From the NCBI GenBank assembly GCA_902806355.1, contig CADCWI010000110.1, forward strand, positions 1 to 14,850: a stretch of DNA of 14,850 nucleotides, given 5' to 3'. Below the pieces are notes generated by a model. That model saw only the letters and a program-made list of their open reading frames with translations. It was not told the DNA's origin and ran no database searches. The position numbers and the translations under genes are program-made. This DNA is from an uncultured Thermomicrobiales bacterium. GTDB lineage: Bacteria > Chloroflexota > Chloroflexia > Thermomicrobiales > UBA6265. Every line of letters starts with the position of its first letter. The stretch's first letter is position 1. Positions 1 to 7,448 of this stretch are shown piece by piece.

Positions 1-255
1 AGCAATGGTTCTCACCCCACCGCCATTGGGATTGTTCAGACGCGAGAACAACAGACGGACAGAAGCATCTTCGGTGCTACCTACCATCCCACGTTGTTCT
101 TAGGCGGCATGAGGACGGGGCTGGTAGCCGTCTATTGTCTTGCCGAAGAAGCCGATCGACTCCAGGCGCGAAGCGATGCTTGGCGGAACACATTGCAGAC
201 TCTCAACCTACAGTTGAAGTCCCATCTTCCAACCCTTGTCCCGCCGCAGTCCTAA
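1..255 (+). CDS. C-terminal part of an unknown protein, cut by the window start
   Basis: Frame 1 is open from the first base to a TAA at 253-255, giving 84 codons whose start lies outside the window. The fragment begins SNGSHPTAIGIVQTREQ, has a hydrophobic turn (FGATYHPTLFLGG), then a likely amphipathic helix (AEEADRLQARSDAW) and ends LVPPQS. I do not recognise a family. Codon use includes TTA, CTA and AGA, which look less GC-biased than the housekeeping genes to the right; with the integrase remnant next door this suggests acquired DNA. Its stop codon overlaps the convergent recombinase remnant by 4 bp. An open stretch of this length could still arise by chance, so the call rests mainly on a protein-like composition. 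Confidence 0.42.
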   Translation, partial: SNGSHPTAIGIVQTREQQTDRSIFGATYHPTLFLGGMRTGLVAVYCLAEEADRLQARSDAWRNTLQTLNLQLKSHLPTLVPPQS

Positions 256-380
256 CCGCTGGGTTCGAGCAGCCGGTCCATGAGGTCGGCCGCATCGCGG
301 TGCGCAGCCGGCATGACGCGGCTGTAAAGGTCCATCGTCGTCGCGATCTGCGAATGCCCGAAGTTTCTCGACCGCCTGAG
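252..380 (-). pseudogene. 3' remnant of a tyrosine recombinase (phage-type integrase)
   Basis: The minus strand from 365 down to the stop at 254-252 reads NFGHSQIATTMDLYSRVMP followed by AAHRDAADLMDRLLEPSG. This is the typical end of a tyrosine recombinase: the LGHxxIxTT box with its conserved histidine (here FGHS), then the (D/E)xYxHV box with the nucleophilic tyrosine (here DLYSRV), then the AxxMDRLL tail. Only about 35-42 codons remain. Reading upstream in the same frame meets a TAG at 383-381, which is the stop codon of recF, so the N-terminal and core domains are absent. It is therefore a gene scar, not a functional enzyme. The junction with recF is abrupt, suggesting a deletion or recombination that joined the tail of an integrase gene to the end of recF. 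Confidence 0.72.
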
Positions 381-1574
381 CTACAGTCTCGGATGAAGGT
401 GACCGCCTTGCACATCAACCGCCTCCAGCCCAATGAGTGCGGGGTGATCGAGCGACGAAGGGTCCGTCGAGGTCACGAACAGCTGGCATGATCCCCTGGC
501 GATTGCCGCGAGAAGCAGGTCTCGATGAACGGCATCGAGTTCGGACAGCACATCATCCAGAAGCAGGACCGGCTGCTCACCGGACACCTCCGCGATTAGA
601 TCGGCTTCGGACAGCTTGTACGCCACGACACCGAGGCGTTGCTGCCCACGCGATCCAAACTGCGCGAGTGGACGTCCATCGATGCTGTAGAGAAAGTCAT
701 CGCGCTGCGGACCGACAAGTGACATCCCGCGCCGGAACTCATCCTCGCGTCGTGCCGCCAGCTGCTGCTCCAGCGCCGCCGCGATCATCTGACGGCGCGC
801 GCTGGAATCGGTGCCCGGCTCTATCTCTGGTATCTCCATCCGTGGCGCATAGGAAAAGGAAATGGTCGCCGCATCGACCAGACCCAGTGATCGCTTCTCC
901 ACCAGCCGGGCGAGCCCGTCGCAGGCGATCGTCCTCGAGCTCACCAGGTATGACGCGGAAGCGACGAATTCTTCATCCCAGTAAGACAACTCCGTGACCG
1001 CCCGCGAATCTCCGGGGTGTCGCCGGTCCCGCGCGAACGACCGAAGCAGCCCGTTGCGCTGCGCCAGGATCCGGCCGAACCTCGAGAGGGAGCTGAGGTA
1101 GCCACGATCGATCTGGGAAATCAGGATATCCATCTGCCGGCGCCGCTCCGCGGGGGGGCCGGAAACGAGATACACGTCCTCTGGCGTGAAGAGGACGCAC
1201 TTCAGCACCCCCACGACATCCTGGGCTCTCGCCACTCCACCATCGAGCAGGAACTGCTTGCGCGCCTGTCCCGACACTCCCTGCTCCTGCTCCAGCGTCA
1301 GGCCGACGACAGAAGATCCAGCCCGGGTCTGGATCGATGCCTCGATCCTCGAGTACGGCGGAACCGAGAGATCGACGCCGCTGTTCCAGCGGATGACGTC
1401 GCGATCGGAACCGGCGCGGGGAGAGCGAGTCGTCGAGAGCATGACAATCGCCTCCAGGAAACTCGTCTTCCCGGAGGCGTTGCGGCCGGAGATTCGCATC
1501 CCCTGAGTATCGATTGCGATATCGAGTACATCGTAGGTGCGGAACTGTTGAAGGGAGAGACGAGAAACCTGCAT
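381..1574 (-). CDS. recF: DNA replication and repair protein RecF
   Basis: RecF is an SMC/ABC-like ATPase that, with RecO and RecR, loads RecA on gapped DNA near stalled forks. The product is 397 residues, a normal length. It opens MQVSRLSLQQFRTY, the usual RecF N-terminus. Walker A is at residues 30-37 (GRNASGKT), and near the C-terminus come the signature FGSRGQQRL and Walker B/D-loop LLLDDVLSELD. I chose ATG 1574, preceded by AGGAG, because it aligns with the family start. A TTG at 1607 would add 11 residues and has no ribosome site. The gene lies 128 bp downstream of dnaN on the same strand, the conserved dnaN-recF order. Instead of gyrB, an integrase remnant follows directly. Confidence 0.95.
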   Translation of the reverse strand: MQVSRLSLQQFRTYDVLDIAIDTQGMRISGRNASGKTSFLEAIVMLSTTRSPRAGSDRDVIRWNSGVDLSVPPYSRIEASIQTRAGSSVVGLTLEQEQGVSGQARKQFLLDGGVARAQDVVGVLKCVLFTPEDVYLVSGPPAERRRQMDILISQIDRGYLSSLSRFGRILAQRNGLLRSFARDRRHPGDSRAVTELSYWDEEFVASASYLVSSRTIACDGLARLVEKRSLGLVDAATISFSYAPRMEIPEIEPGTDSSARRQMIAAALEQQLAARREDEFRRGMSLVGPQRDDFLYSIDGRPLAQFGSRGQQRLGVVAYKLSEADLIAEVSGEQPVLLLDDVLSELDAVHRDLLLAAIARGSCQLFVTSTDPSSLDHPALIGLEAVDVQGGHLHPRL

Positions 1575-1630
1575 GCGCTCCTGTCGCCGATCGCGGGCGT
1601 TCTGCAATACGAGTCGCTCGATGGAACATT

Positions 1631-1670
1631 CATTCCACCAGCATGATGCGAGGGCGTCATCTGTGGAATG
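1631..1670. repeat. Imperfect hairpin between dnaN and recF
   Basis: CATTCCAC at 1631-1638 is complementary to GTGGAATG at 1663-1670. Inside, ATGA (1643-1646) can pair with TCAT (1657-1660), giving a two-part stem with a 10-nt loop. It lies in the 128-bp gap and has no T-run on the minus strand, so it is not a classical terminator. It could be an mRNA processing or stability element separating dnaN from recF expression. Function is inferred from position only. Confidence 0.4.
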
Positions 1671-1702
1671 ATGACCGCTTCACTCTACGCCGGACGGGCG
1701 TT

Positions 1703-2845
1703 CTACCTGCCCCCGATGACCATCGGCATGATCACGTGCGTATATGCATCGCTGCCGCCCGGCCGCACGATCCCGGCCTGGGTTGGGCCGTTCAGCCCGA
1801 GCGTCACATGTCCGGTTTTCAACACCGAGAGGACATCGGACAGATACTTGCCATTGAACGCGACCTGAACTTCGGCGCCGTTGACGCTCGAGTCCACGAA
1901 ACTGTGGCTATTCCCTCGCTCCGCCGCATTGGCGGACACTTCGACGTTACCGGGCGTCAGGTCATCTTCGCCCGGAGAGACGACCAGGCGGACGACATCG
2001 TTGTTGTCACGGGCGAAGTATCCGGCCCGGCGGACCGCGTTCAACAGGCCGTCACGGCTGAGCTCCAGCCGGGTGACGAAGTCCTTGGGAACGATCTGCT
2101 GGACGTCGGGGAACGTGCCGTCGATGAGGCGGGACACCCATTCCGTGTCGCCCACCCGTGCCAGGATCTGACTCCTGTTCGGCGTGACCGCAAGGCGGAT
2201 CGCTTCATCGTGGTCACCAATGATCCGTGCGAGCTCGCGATAGGACCTCGCCGGTACGATGAAGTCCTGGCGCTGCTCGACGGTCGAGTCAAGCTGCCCT
2301 GAATTGACCGCCATCCGAAAGCCATCGGCGGATGCGAGCATCAGCGTATCGTTGTCGAACCGTGTCAGGACGCCCGCCAGGACTGGACGCGAATCATCGG
2401 TCGCCGCCGCGAACTCGACGAGCGAGATGAGCTCCCGCAATGTCTGGGCGTTCACCGAAGCCGTGAACCCCTCTTCCGTGATGGACGGGATGACCGGAAA
2501 GTCTTCGGCATCGATCCCGTTGATTGAGGCGGAATCCCGCCCCGCCTGGACGACGAGCGTCAGGCGCGTCGGATCGACCGACAAGTCCACCGGCCCAGAG
2601 GGCAGCGTATTCACGAACTCGCCCAGCAGGCGAGCATCGATCGTGATCCGGCCCTCTTCCTCGATGTTCGCGTCGATCCATGTCGTCACGCCGATCTCGA
2701 GGTTCGTGGCGGCAATGCGAAGCCGCCCCTCGTCCGTCGATATCAGCACGTTACCGAGCACTGGCAACGCGGTACGCGTCGCGACGGCGCGACCGACCCG
2801 GCCCAACGCTCGTTGCAGATTTTCCTGAAGGCACGAAACCCTCAC
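1703..2845 (-). CDS. dnaN: DNA polymerase III subunit beta (sliding clamp)
   Basis: The beta clamp is a ring-shaped dimer that tethers DNA polymerase III and many repair enzymes to DNA. The product is 380 residues, matching three clamp domains. Family marks are the start VRVSCLQENLQRALGRVGRA, the segment ATRTALPVLGNVLI, DDSRPVLAGVL in the middle and the C-terminal DAYTHVIMPMVI, which belongs to the partner-binding cleft. I start at GTG 2845: the homologous N-terminus begins there and an AGAGGGG ribosome site lies just upstream. The open frame extends 66 codons further, but that part has no clamp similarity and contains the promoter. recF follows. The divergent neighbour is a putative annealing protein rather than dnaA, so the origin cluster is rearranged. 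Confidence 0.97.
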   Translation of the reverse strand: MRVSCLQENLQRALGRVGRAVATRTALPVLGNVLISTDEGRLRIAATNLEIGVTTWIDANIEEEGRITIDARLLGEFVNTLPSGPVDLSVDPTRLTLVVQAGRDSASINGIDAEDFPVIPSITEEGFTASVNAQTLRELISLVEFAAATDDSRPVLAGVLTRFDNDTLMLASADGFRMAVNSGQLDSTVEQRQDFIVPARSYRELARIIGDHDEAIRLAVTPNRSQILARVGDTEWVSRLIDGTFPDVQQIVPKDFVTRLELSRDGLLNAVRRAGYFARDNNDVVRLVVSPGEDDLTPGNVEVSANAAERGNSHSFVDSSVNGAEVQVAFNGKYLSDVLSVLKTGHVTLGLNGPTQAGIVRPGGSDAYTHVIMPMVIGGR

Positions 2846-2889
2846 GCGCCAACCCCTCTTCACGTGTCCGTACGCCATAAGCGATGTCG

Positions 2890-2898
2890 AGTATAGCA
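2890..2898 (-). promoter_or_regulatory. Extended -10 promoter for dnaN
   Basis: On the minus strand TGC-TATACT is an extended -10 element (TATACT at 2895-2890), about 45 bp before the dnaN GTG. No good -35 box is seen at 17 bp, which is acceptable for extended -10 promoters. The same TGCTATACT string occurs at the tRNA-Arg promoter. Confidence 0.55.
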
Positions 2899-2975
2899 TG
2901 CAGGGATTCCAGCCTGGCGCCAGAGCGCGAGCTTGCGGAGATGTGAATCCAGCCTCCACCATCCCGGATGACATC

Positions 2976-3004
2976 TTGGCAAAGTAGATCACATGTTCTA
3001 TACT
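2976..3004 (+). promoter_or_regulatory. Sigma-70-type promoter for the annealing-protein unit
   Basis: TTGGCA (2976-2981) and TATACT (2999-3004) are separated by exactly 17 bp. The expected transcript start is near 3011, so the ATG at 3007 cannot be the translation start; this supports the start at 3043. The dnaN promoter lies about 80 bp away in the opposite direction, so both share one divergent control region. Confidence 0.75.
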
Positions 3005-3042
3005 AGATGAAGAACATCCGTTCTCATGGAGGGTACCGAGCA

Positions 3043-3672
3043 ATGGCAGTCCAAACGTCTTTCGATCCAGGCCGATATCTTACCGTCGTCAATGGCAGCG
3101 ACTATCTCGAAGTGAAGTGGCGTCTCGTCTGGCTTCGACACGTCCATCCCGATGCGCATATCGAGACCGAACTCGTCACGAACGAAGATAATCGAGCGGT
3201 CTTCAAGGCGCGGGTCTCCGTTCCCGATGGAGCCGTCGCGACTGGTTGGGGCAGTGAGGGAGCGTTCAATTTTCCCAACTACATCGAAGCCGCGGAAACC
3301 AAGGCAATCGGTCGCGCTCTTGCGGCGCTTGGCTTCGGAACGCAGTTCTGCCCGGATTTCGATTTCGGGGCGAGTGAGAACCATGTCGTGGATGCGCCGG
3401 TCAACCTGAAGGCGACGCCATCGGCGCCGGCGAATGTCACGACAGGATCGTTCGACCGGGAGCCGGTCAGTGCTGACCAGACGGCGACTTCTCGCCAGAT
3501 GAATCTGATCGGGGTCATCAAGCGTGAGCTTGGCCTTGAAACCAAGGCGCTGGATCAGTTGTCACTTGAGGTGACCGGTCGAGCGACTGACGATCTTTCC
3601 CGGAAGGAAGCGTCACGCCTGATCGAGGTTCTCAAGGACCGCCAGAATCGGCAGGTTCCGCGATCGGCCTAG
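3043..3672 (+). CDS. Putative single-strand DNA annealing protein (Rad52/ERF-like)
   Basis: The product is 209 residues. The start ATG 3043 has a GGAGGG site at 3028-3033 with 9-nt spacing. Residues 20-110 hold a compact domain with DYLEVKWRLVWLR, a beta-rich stretch (AVFKARVSV...ATGWGSE), then YIEAAETKAIGRALAALGFG at 80-99. The last motif resembles the (A/S)ET.A(I/V)GRAL...G(Y/F)G segment of ERF/Rad52-like annealing proteins. A linker (111-146) leads to a C-terminal helical domain (149-200: TSRQMNLIGVIKRELGL ... LSRKEASRLIEVLK) like that at the end of several phage-type recombination proteins. I infer binding or annealing of ssDNA during repair. Genes like this are often annotated only as hypothetical. 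Divergence from dnaN and a housekeeping-type promoter suggest a resident rather than phage gene. Confidence 0.6.
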   Translation: MAVQTSFDPGRYLTVVNGSDYLEVKWRLVWLRHVHPDAHIETELVTNEDNRAVFKARVSVPDGAVATGWGSEGAFNFPNYIEAAETKAIGRALAALGFGTQFCPDFDFGASENHVVDAPVNLKATPSAPANVTTGSFDREPVSADQTATSRQMNLIGVIKRELGLETKALDQLSLEVTGRATDDLSRKEASRLIEVLKDRQNRQVPRSA

Positions 3673-3724
3673 GGCCGACGGGTAGCCCGCCATCTGTAGT
3701 GGGCGGAAACAAGGGGATTCAGGC

Positions 3725-3970
3725 ATGATCTCGGCGAGGGACGTGATGAACATGAGCGCTGGATCGCTCCGGATCGTGGAGAGGCCAGAGCAGCTTCCGG
3801 CAGCGCGTGAAGCTCGAATGGAAATCCTGGAGAGTCGGCTCGCGGATGGCTATCAGCGGATCGAGTCGGCGCTCTCGCGAGGAGAGGACGTTCAGGTCTG
3901 GGAAGAGTTCTGGATATCACTCCTGCGTTCGTATGAACAGCTGTGCGACGAGATGGAGCAGGCGGCCTGA
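3725..3970 (+). CDS. Small helical protein of unknown function
   Basis: The product is 81 residues, acidic, with no cysteine pair, signal peptide or membrane segment. After about residue 20 it is nearly all helical: residues 33-55 carry MEILESRLADGYQRIESAL, followed by EDVQVWEEFWISLLRSYEQL with clustered aromatics, suggesting a two-helix hairpin or partner-binding surface. ATG 3725 has AAGGGG 8 nt upstream. ATG 3746 with GAGGGA is an alternative start that would remove seven residues. It lies 52 bp after the annealing-protein gene, with no terminator between, and before a strong terminator, so it is probably co-transcribed and may act with that protein. I do not recognise the family. Confidence 0.65.
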   Translation: MISARDVMNMSAGSLRIVERPEQLPAAREARMEILESRLADGYQRIESALSRGEDVQVWEEFWISLLRSYEQLCDEMEQAA

Positions 3971-4000
3971 TTGAGCACAACAGAAGAAGCAGATGTAAGG

Positions 4001-4032
4001 AAACGCCGCTGACGATAGTGCCAGCGGCGTTT
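4001..4032. terminator. Bidirectional intrinsic terminator
   Basis: AAACGCCGCTG (4001-4011) and CAGCGGCGTTT (4022-4032) form a perfect 11-bp stem with a 10-nt loop; a further G-C pair is possible outside. A and T runs at the two ends let it work both ways. It lies between the end of the + strand unit (3970) and the end of the - strand cyclophilin gene (4070). Confidence 0.85.
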
Positions 4033-4069
4033 CTATGCGCTTGAGGGCGTCACCGCCTATGGACGCCGG

Positions 4070-4627
4070 TCAGGACTCGTTGATGGTCACCTTGTTGAGT
4101 GTGACCGGCTCGACCGGGCTCGATGGCTCGCCGCTCGGTCCCCGCTTGACCTGGACCGACGCCATCGCATCCACGTTTTCGAGTCCGCTGATGACCTTGC
4201 CGAAGATCGTGTAATTCTTCGGGAGACTTCCGCGCAGGTCCTGCAGGCAGATGAAGAACTGGCTGCCGTTGGTGTTCGGGCCAGCGTTGGCCATCGCCAG
4301 TGTTCCCCGCTCGTATTCTTTCGTCACAGGTTCGTCTTCGAACTTGTATCCCGCGTCCCCGGATCCGGTTCCGGTCGGATCCCCGCCCTGAACGACGAAA
4401 CCCTTGACGATCCGGTGAAAGGTCGTGCCGTCGTAGAACCCTTCCTTTGCCAGGTTCACGAAGTTGTTCACGGCCTTCGGAGCATCTTCCGGGAAGAACC
4501 CCACTTCGACAGGGCCATGGCTCGTCTCGAGGGTCGCGGTATATATCACTTGAGGATCGATCGTGATATCGAACGGTGTGGACCTAAGTGCCAAAACAGG
4601 TGTTCCTTTCTTCCGGCACTTCCTCAC
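4070..4627 (-). CDS. Peptidyl-prolyl cis-trans isomerase, cyclophilin type
   Basis: Cyclophilins catalyse cis-trans isomerisation of X-Pro bonds and assist folding. The 185-residue product has the core motifs: TTFHRIVKGFVVQGGDP around catalytic Arg72 and Gln80, then LAMANAGPNTNGSQFFI at 110-126. The later loop reads LPKNYTIFGKV in place of the HLDGKHTVFGKV of classical enzymes. There is no signal peptide, so it is cytoplasmic. The start is uncertain. GTG 4627 overlaps the upstream TGA (GTGA) and fits the pattern of this operon. A TTG at 4594, preceded by AAAGGA, would give a product beginning ALRSTPFDITIDPQ, closer to the usual family N-terminus. It is the last gene of the - strand run and ends just before the shared terminator. 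Confidence 0.93.
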   Translation of the reverse strand: MRKCRKKGTPVLALRSTPFDITIDPQVIYTATLETSHGPVEVGFFPEDAPKAVNNFVNLAKEGFYDGTTFHRIVKGFVVQGGDPTGTGSGDAGYKFEDEPVTKEYERGTLAMANAGPNTNGSQFFICLQDLRGSLPKNYTIFGKVISGLENVDAMASVQVKRGPSGEPSSPVEPVTLNKVTINES

Positions 4628-5247
4628 CCACTGGTCTGGGAAGCGGCGGATTGCGCCTCTACGCCGGCAAGTCCCAACGCATCCGCGTTGGCAGCCATCG
4701 CTTGTATCACAAACGCGACGTGATCGTCGAATGGAATCCCCAACTCCTCGGCACCCCGCAGCAGGGCATCGCGGTGAATTCCTTCCGCGAATCGCTTGTC
4801 TTTCATCTTCTTCTTGACCGACGAAGGCTTGACTTCGGCCACCGCCTTTGACGGCCGCACGAGCGCCACCGCGGCGATGAATCCGGTCAACTCATCGACC
4901 GCGAAGAGCGTCTTCTCCAACGCCGTACGCCTCGGATGCTCGGGCACATCCGCATGGCTCAGGATCGCCTCGACAACCCATTCCGGGTATCCTTGCTGAC
5001 GCAAGATTCCGGCGCCGACGAAAGGATGCTCGGCGAGATCAGGGTGCCGTTCAAAATCGAAGTCATGGATCACTCCGACCAGTCCCCATGCCTCCTCCGG
5101 CTCGCCATGCTTGACGGCATAGGCCCGCATCGCCGTCTCTACCGCGAGGCAGTGCCGCCGCAGGCTGGGCCCCTCGACCCATTCCGCAAGGAGCGCCCAT
5201 GCGTCATCGCGTGTCTTGCCGTTCATGTCCGGATACGGATGAGTCAC
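4624..5247 (-). CDS. HD-domain phosphohydrolase-like protein
   Basis: The product is 207 residues. HD-domain proteins are metal-dependent phosphohydrolases. The metal ligands appear in order: His32 (SLRRHCLAVE), His61-Asp62 (GVIHDFDFERHP), His98 (AILSHAD) and Asp118 (FAVDELTGF). This arrangement and size match the family of small stand-alone HD hydrolases; the substrate cannot be told. The lysine-rich stretch VKKKMKDKRFAEGI (144-157) follows the core. GTG 5247 is chosen because its last two bases overlap the queA TGA (GTGA) and AGGAA stands 8-9 nt upstream. ATG 5226 is possible. It overlaps the cyclophilin gene by 4 bp downstream, so translation of the three genes is probably coupled. Confidence 0.85.
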   Translation of the reverse strand: MTHPYPDMNGKTRDDAWALLAEWVEGPSLRRHCLAVETAMRAYAVKHGEPEEAWGLVGVIHDFDFERHPDLAEHPFVGAGILRQQGYPEWVVEAILSHADVPEHPRRTALEKTLFAVDELTGFIAAVALVRPSKAVAEVKPSSVKKKMKDKRFAEGIHRDALLRGAEELGIPFDDHVAFVIQAMAANADALGLAGVEAQSAASQTSG

Positions 5248-6335
5248 TGTGGCGTTCCTGACGTTGCTCCCGGAGCGGGAAGAATGAGCATGGCGTCCCC
5301 GAAGGAGAAGAACCGGTAACGGTGAGCGATTGCCTGGTCGTACGCATCCAGCAGGCGTTCCCGGCCGACAAGCGAGCTGACCATGAGAAGCAGGGTCGAT
5401 CGTGGCAGATGGAAGTTGGTGATCAGCCCATCTACAAGCTTCCACTCATATCCGGGCATGATGAAGATGTTCGTCATCCCCTCGAACGTGTCTGCGCATT
5501 GGTCGCCCCGGCCCTGGCCCAAAGACTCGAGCGTCCGGGCGGCAGTCGTCCCCACCGCTATGATTCTTCCGCCGCGAGCCCGGGTCTTCCGGATCGCGGC
5601 AATCGTCTCTGCCGGAACCCGGCACCATTCGGAGTGGATCACATGATCCTCGGCGAAGTCGGACGTGACGGGGCGGAACGTGTCGAGACCAACGTGCAAC
5701 GTGACCGACTCAATATCGATCCCCCGCGCCGCAAGCCGTTGGAACATCCCGTTCGTGAAATGTAGCCCGGCGGTTGGTGCCGCTGCGGATCCAGGATGCT
5801 CTGCGTAAACGGTCTGGTACCGATCGTCTTCCTCCAGGTGATGCGTGATATAGGGCGGTAGCGGCACACGCCCGTATTCGTCGAGAGATTCGTGAATGGC
5901 GGAATCCAAGCGGATGATCGCTTCACCCTCGCGCAGCTTCTCGATGACCGTTACGCCGGACGGGGGACCACCGTGTCTGGGCCGAACCCGGATCCGCTCA
6001 CCCTCCTTGATCCGGCGCCACGGCCGGACCAGTGCCCGCCACGTTTCCGCGTTTATCTGCCGGAGGAGAAGGACTTCCACCTCGGCACCGGTCTCCCTGT
6101 TGCCATGCAGCCGTGCGGCGTTGACGCGCGTGTCATTGACGATCAGGAGGTCACCGGGGATCAGGAGCTCCGGCAAGTCCCTGAAGACATGATGTTGGAG
6201 AGGACCGCCCTCACGAGGGAGGAGCAGAAGGCGGCTGTCGCTTCGCTGATCGAGCGGTTCCTGAGCGATCAGCTCGGGCGGGAGCTCGTAGTCGAACGCG
6301 CGCATTTCCGTCCGCGGGAGACCTGACATCGTCAT
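5244..6335 (-). CDS. queA: S-adenosylmethionine:tRNA ribosyltransferase-isomerase
   Basis: QueA transfers and isomerises the ribose of S-adenosylmethionine onto 7-aminomethyl-7-deazaguanine at position 34 of GUN-anticodon tRNAs, making epoxyqueuosine. The 363-residue product is of normal length and has the family blocks: [15 protein letters not shown] at the start, [29 protein letters not shown] in the middle and the C-terminal [24 protein letters not shown] 6335 overlaps the ruvB TGA (ATGA), and the downstream HD gene overlaps its stop, so it sits in a translationally coupled chain. The ruvB-queA order is common in bacteria. The tRNA-His(GTG) in this window is one of its expected substrates. 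Confidence 0.97.
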   Translation of the reverse strand: MTMSGLPRTEMRAFDYELPPELIAQEPLDQRSDSRLLLLPREGGPLQHHVFRDLPELLIPGDLLIVNDTRVNAARLHGNRETGAEVEVLLLRQINAETWRALVRPWRRIKEGERIRVRPRHGGPPSGVTVIEKLREGEAIIRLDSAIHESLDEYGRVPLPPYITHHLEEDDRYQTVYAEHPGSAAAPTAGLHFTNGMFQRLAARGIDIESVTLHVGLDTFRPVTSDFAEDHVIHSEWCRVPAETIAAIRKTRARGGRIIAVGTTAARTLESLGQGRGDQCADTFEGMTNIFIMPGYEWKLVDGLITNFHLPRSTLLLMVSSLVGRERLLDAYDQAIAHRYRFFSFGDAMLILPAPGATSGTPQ

Positions 6336-7423
6336 TCTTCGAATGGCAGGAATGACGATTGCCCACCCAACTGATCCCTGTACGGGACCCCGAGATGCTC
6401 GTAGGCTCGCCTGGTCGCGATCCGGCCCCGGGGCGTGCGTTGCAGAAATCCAAGCTGGATGAGGTAGGGCTCGTAGACGTCCATGATCGTGTCCGTTTCC
6501 TCGCTCGTCGCCGCCGCCAGCGTATCGATCCCGACCGGTCCGCCGTCGAATTTCTCGATCATCGAAACCAGGATGCGCCGGTCCGTGTCATCGAGCCCGA
6601 GCGTATCGATCTCGAGCAGGTTGAGTGCCTGATCGGCGATCTCATCCGTCACGACTGCCTCGCCCGCCACCTGAGCGACGTCCCGCACGCGCCTCAGGAG
6701 CCGGTTGGCGATTCGCGGCGTGCCACGAGCCCGGCCAGCGAGCATCCTGGCGCCACTGTCCTCCATCGGGAGCTGCAGGATGGAGGCTGATCGGCGGATG
6801 ATCTGCTCCATCGCGTCCTGATCGTAGAAATCAAGGCGCATCACCGCACCGAAACGGTCGCGCAGCGGTCCCGTCAGGAGTGCCAGCCGGGTAGTCGCTC
6901 CAACCAGCGTGAAACGGGGAAGGTTGATCCGCATCGTGCGCGCGGCCGGACCCTTGCCGATGATGATGTCGACCGCGAAATCCTCCATCGCGGGATACAG
7001 GACCTCTTCGACCACACGGTTCAACCGGTGGATCTCGTCGATGAACAGCACGTCTCCCGGCTTCAGGTTTGTTAGGACCGAGACCAGGTCACCCTGGCGC
7101 TCGATCGCTGGCCCCGAGGTAACACGAAGGCTGACACCCATCTCCGCCGCGATGATACTTGCGAGAGTCGTCTTCCCGAGTCCTGGCGGGCCATAGAGAA
7201 GAACATGATCGAGCGGCTCCTGACGTTCGAGTGCCGCCTGGATAAAGATCCGGAGATTCGATTTGACGCGATCCTGGCCGATGTACTCCTCGAGACGCCG
7301 AGGGCGCAGCGAGCGCTCGTCGGCCAGATCCTCGGGCCTCTGCCTGGCCGAAACGGTTCGCGATGCGTCGCGAGCCTCGGCGTGTGATCGGGAGTCGCCA
7401 GCCGGCGATGAAGAACTGTCCAT
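6332..7423 (-). CDS. ruvB: Holliday junction branch migration helicase subunit RuvB
   Basis: RuvB is the hexameric AAA+ motor that, with RuvA, drives Holliday junction branch migration. The 363-residue product shows Walker [10 protein letters not shown] (78-86), Walker B FIDEIHR (128-133), sensor GATTR (175-179), the arginine-finger segment GPLRDRFG (185-192) and the C-terminal winged-helix domain with [15 protein letters not shown] and RRAYEHLG near the end. The first ~30 residues are a Ser/Arg/Ala-rich extension before the conserved [22 protein letters not shown] block. ATG 7423 has no ribosome site. A TATACT box ends 6 nt before it, so a leaderless transcript is plausible. Neither ruvA nor ruvC is in the window. 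Confidence 0.98.
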   Translation of the reverse strand: MDSSSSPAGDSRSHAEARDASRTVSARQRPEDLADERSLRPRRLEEYIGQDRVKSNLRIFIQAALERQEPLDHVLLYGPPGLGKTTLASIIAAEMGVSLRVTSGPAIERQGDLVSVLTNLKPGDVLFIDEIHRLNRVVEEVLYPAMEDFAVDIIIGKGPAARTMRINLPRFTLVGATTRLALLTGPLRDRFGAVMRLDFYDQDAMEQIIRRSASILQLPMEDSGARMLAGRARGTPRIANRLLRRVRDVAQVAGEAVVTDEIADQALNLLEIDTLGLDDTDRRILVSMIEKFDGGPVGIDTLAAATSEETDTIMDVYEPYLIQLGFLQRTPRGRIATRRAYEHLGVPYRDQLGGQSSFLPFEE

Positions 7424-7429
7424 GGCTCA

Positions 7430-7435
7430 AGTATA
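7430..7435 (-). promoter_or_regulatory. Possible -10 box giving a leaderless ruvB transcript
   Basis: On the minus strand TATACT is followed by six bases (TGAGCC) and then the ruvB ATG. A transcript from this box would start at or next to the A of ATG. No convincing -35 box lies 16-18 bp upstream, so this would be a secondary promoter inside the TPR-Trm112-ruvB-queA run. Confidence 0.4.
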
Positions 7436-7448
7436 CGGTGAATTCGAA

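Noticed and set aside
203..433. 76-codon minus frame at the recF end
   Set aside because: The integrase signature is in a different minus-strand frame (252-365). This frame has only Arg/Ser/Gly-rich shadow composition.
437..997. 186-codon + strand frame
   Set aside because: It is antisense to recF, whose motifs are unambiguous, and is Arg/Pro-rich as expected for a shadow frame.
2846..3043. 66-codon N-terminal extension of dnaN
   Set aside because: The clamp N-terminus begins at GTG 2845 with a ribosome site; the extension contains the dnaN promoter and overlaps the divergent gene's promoter.
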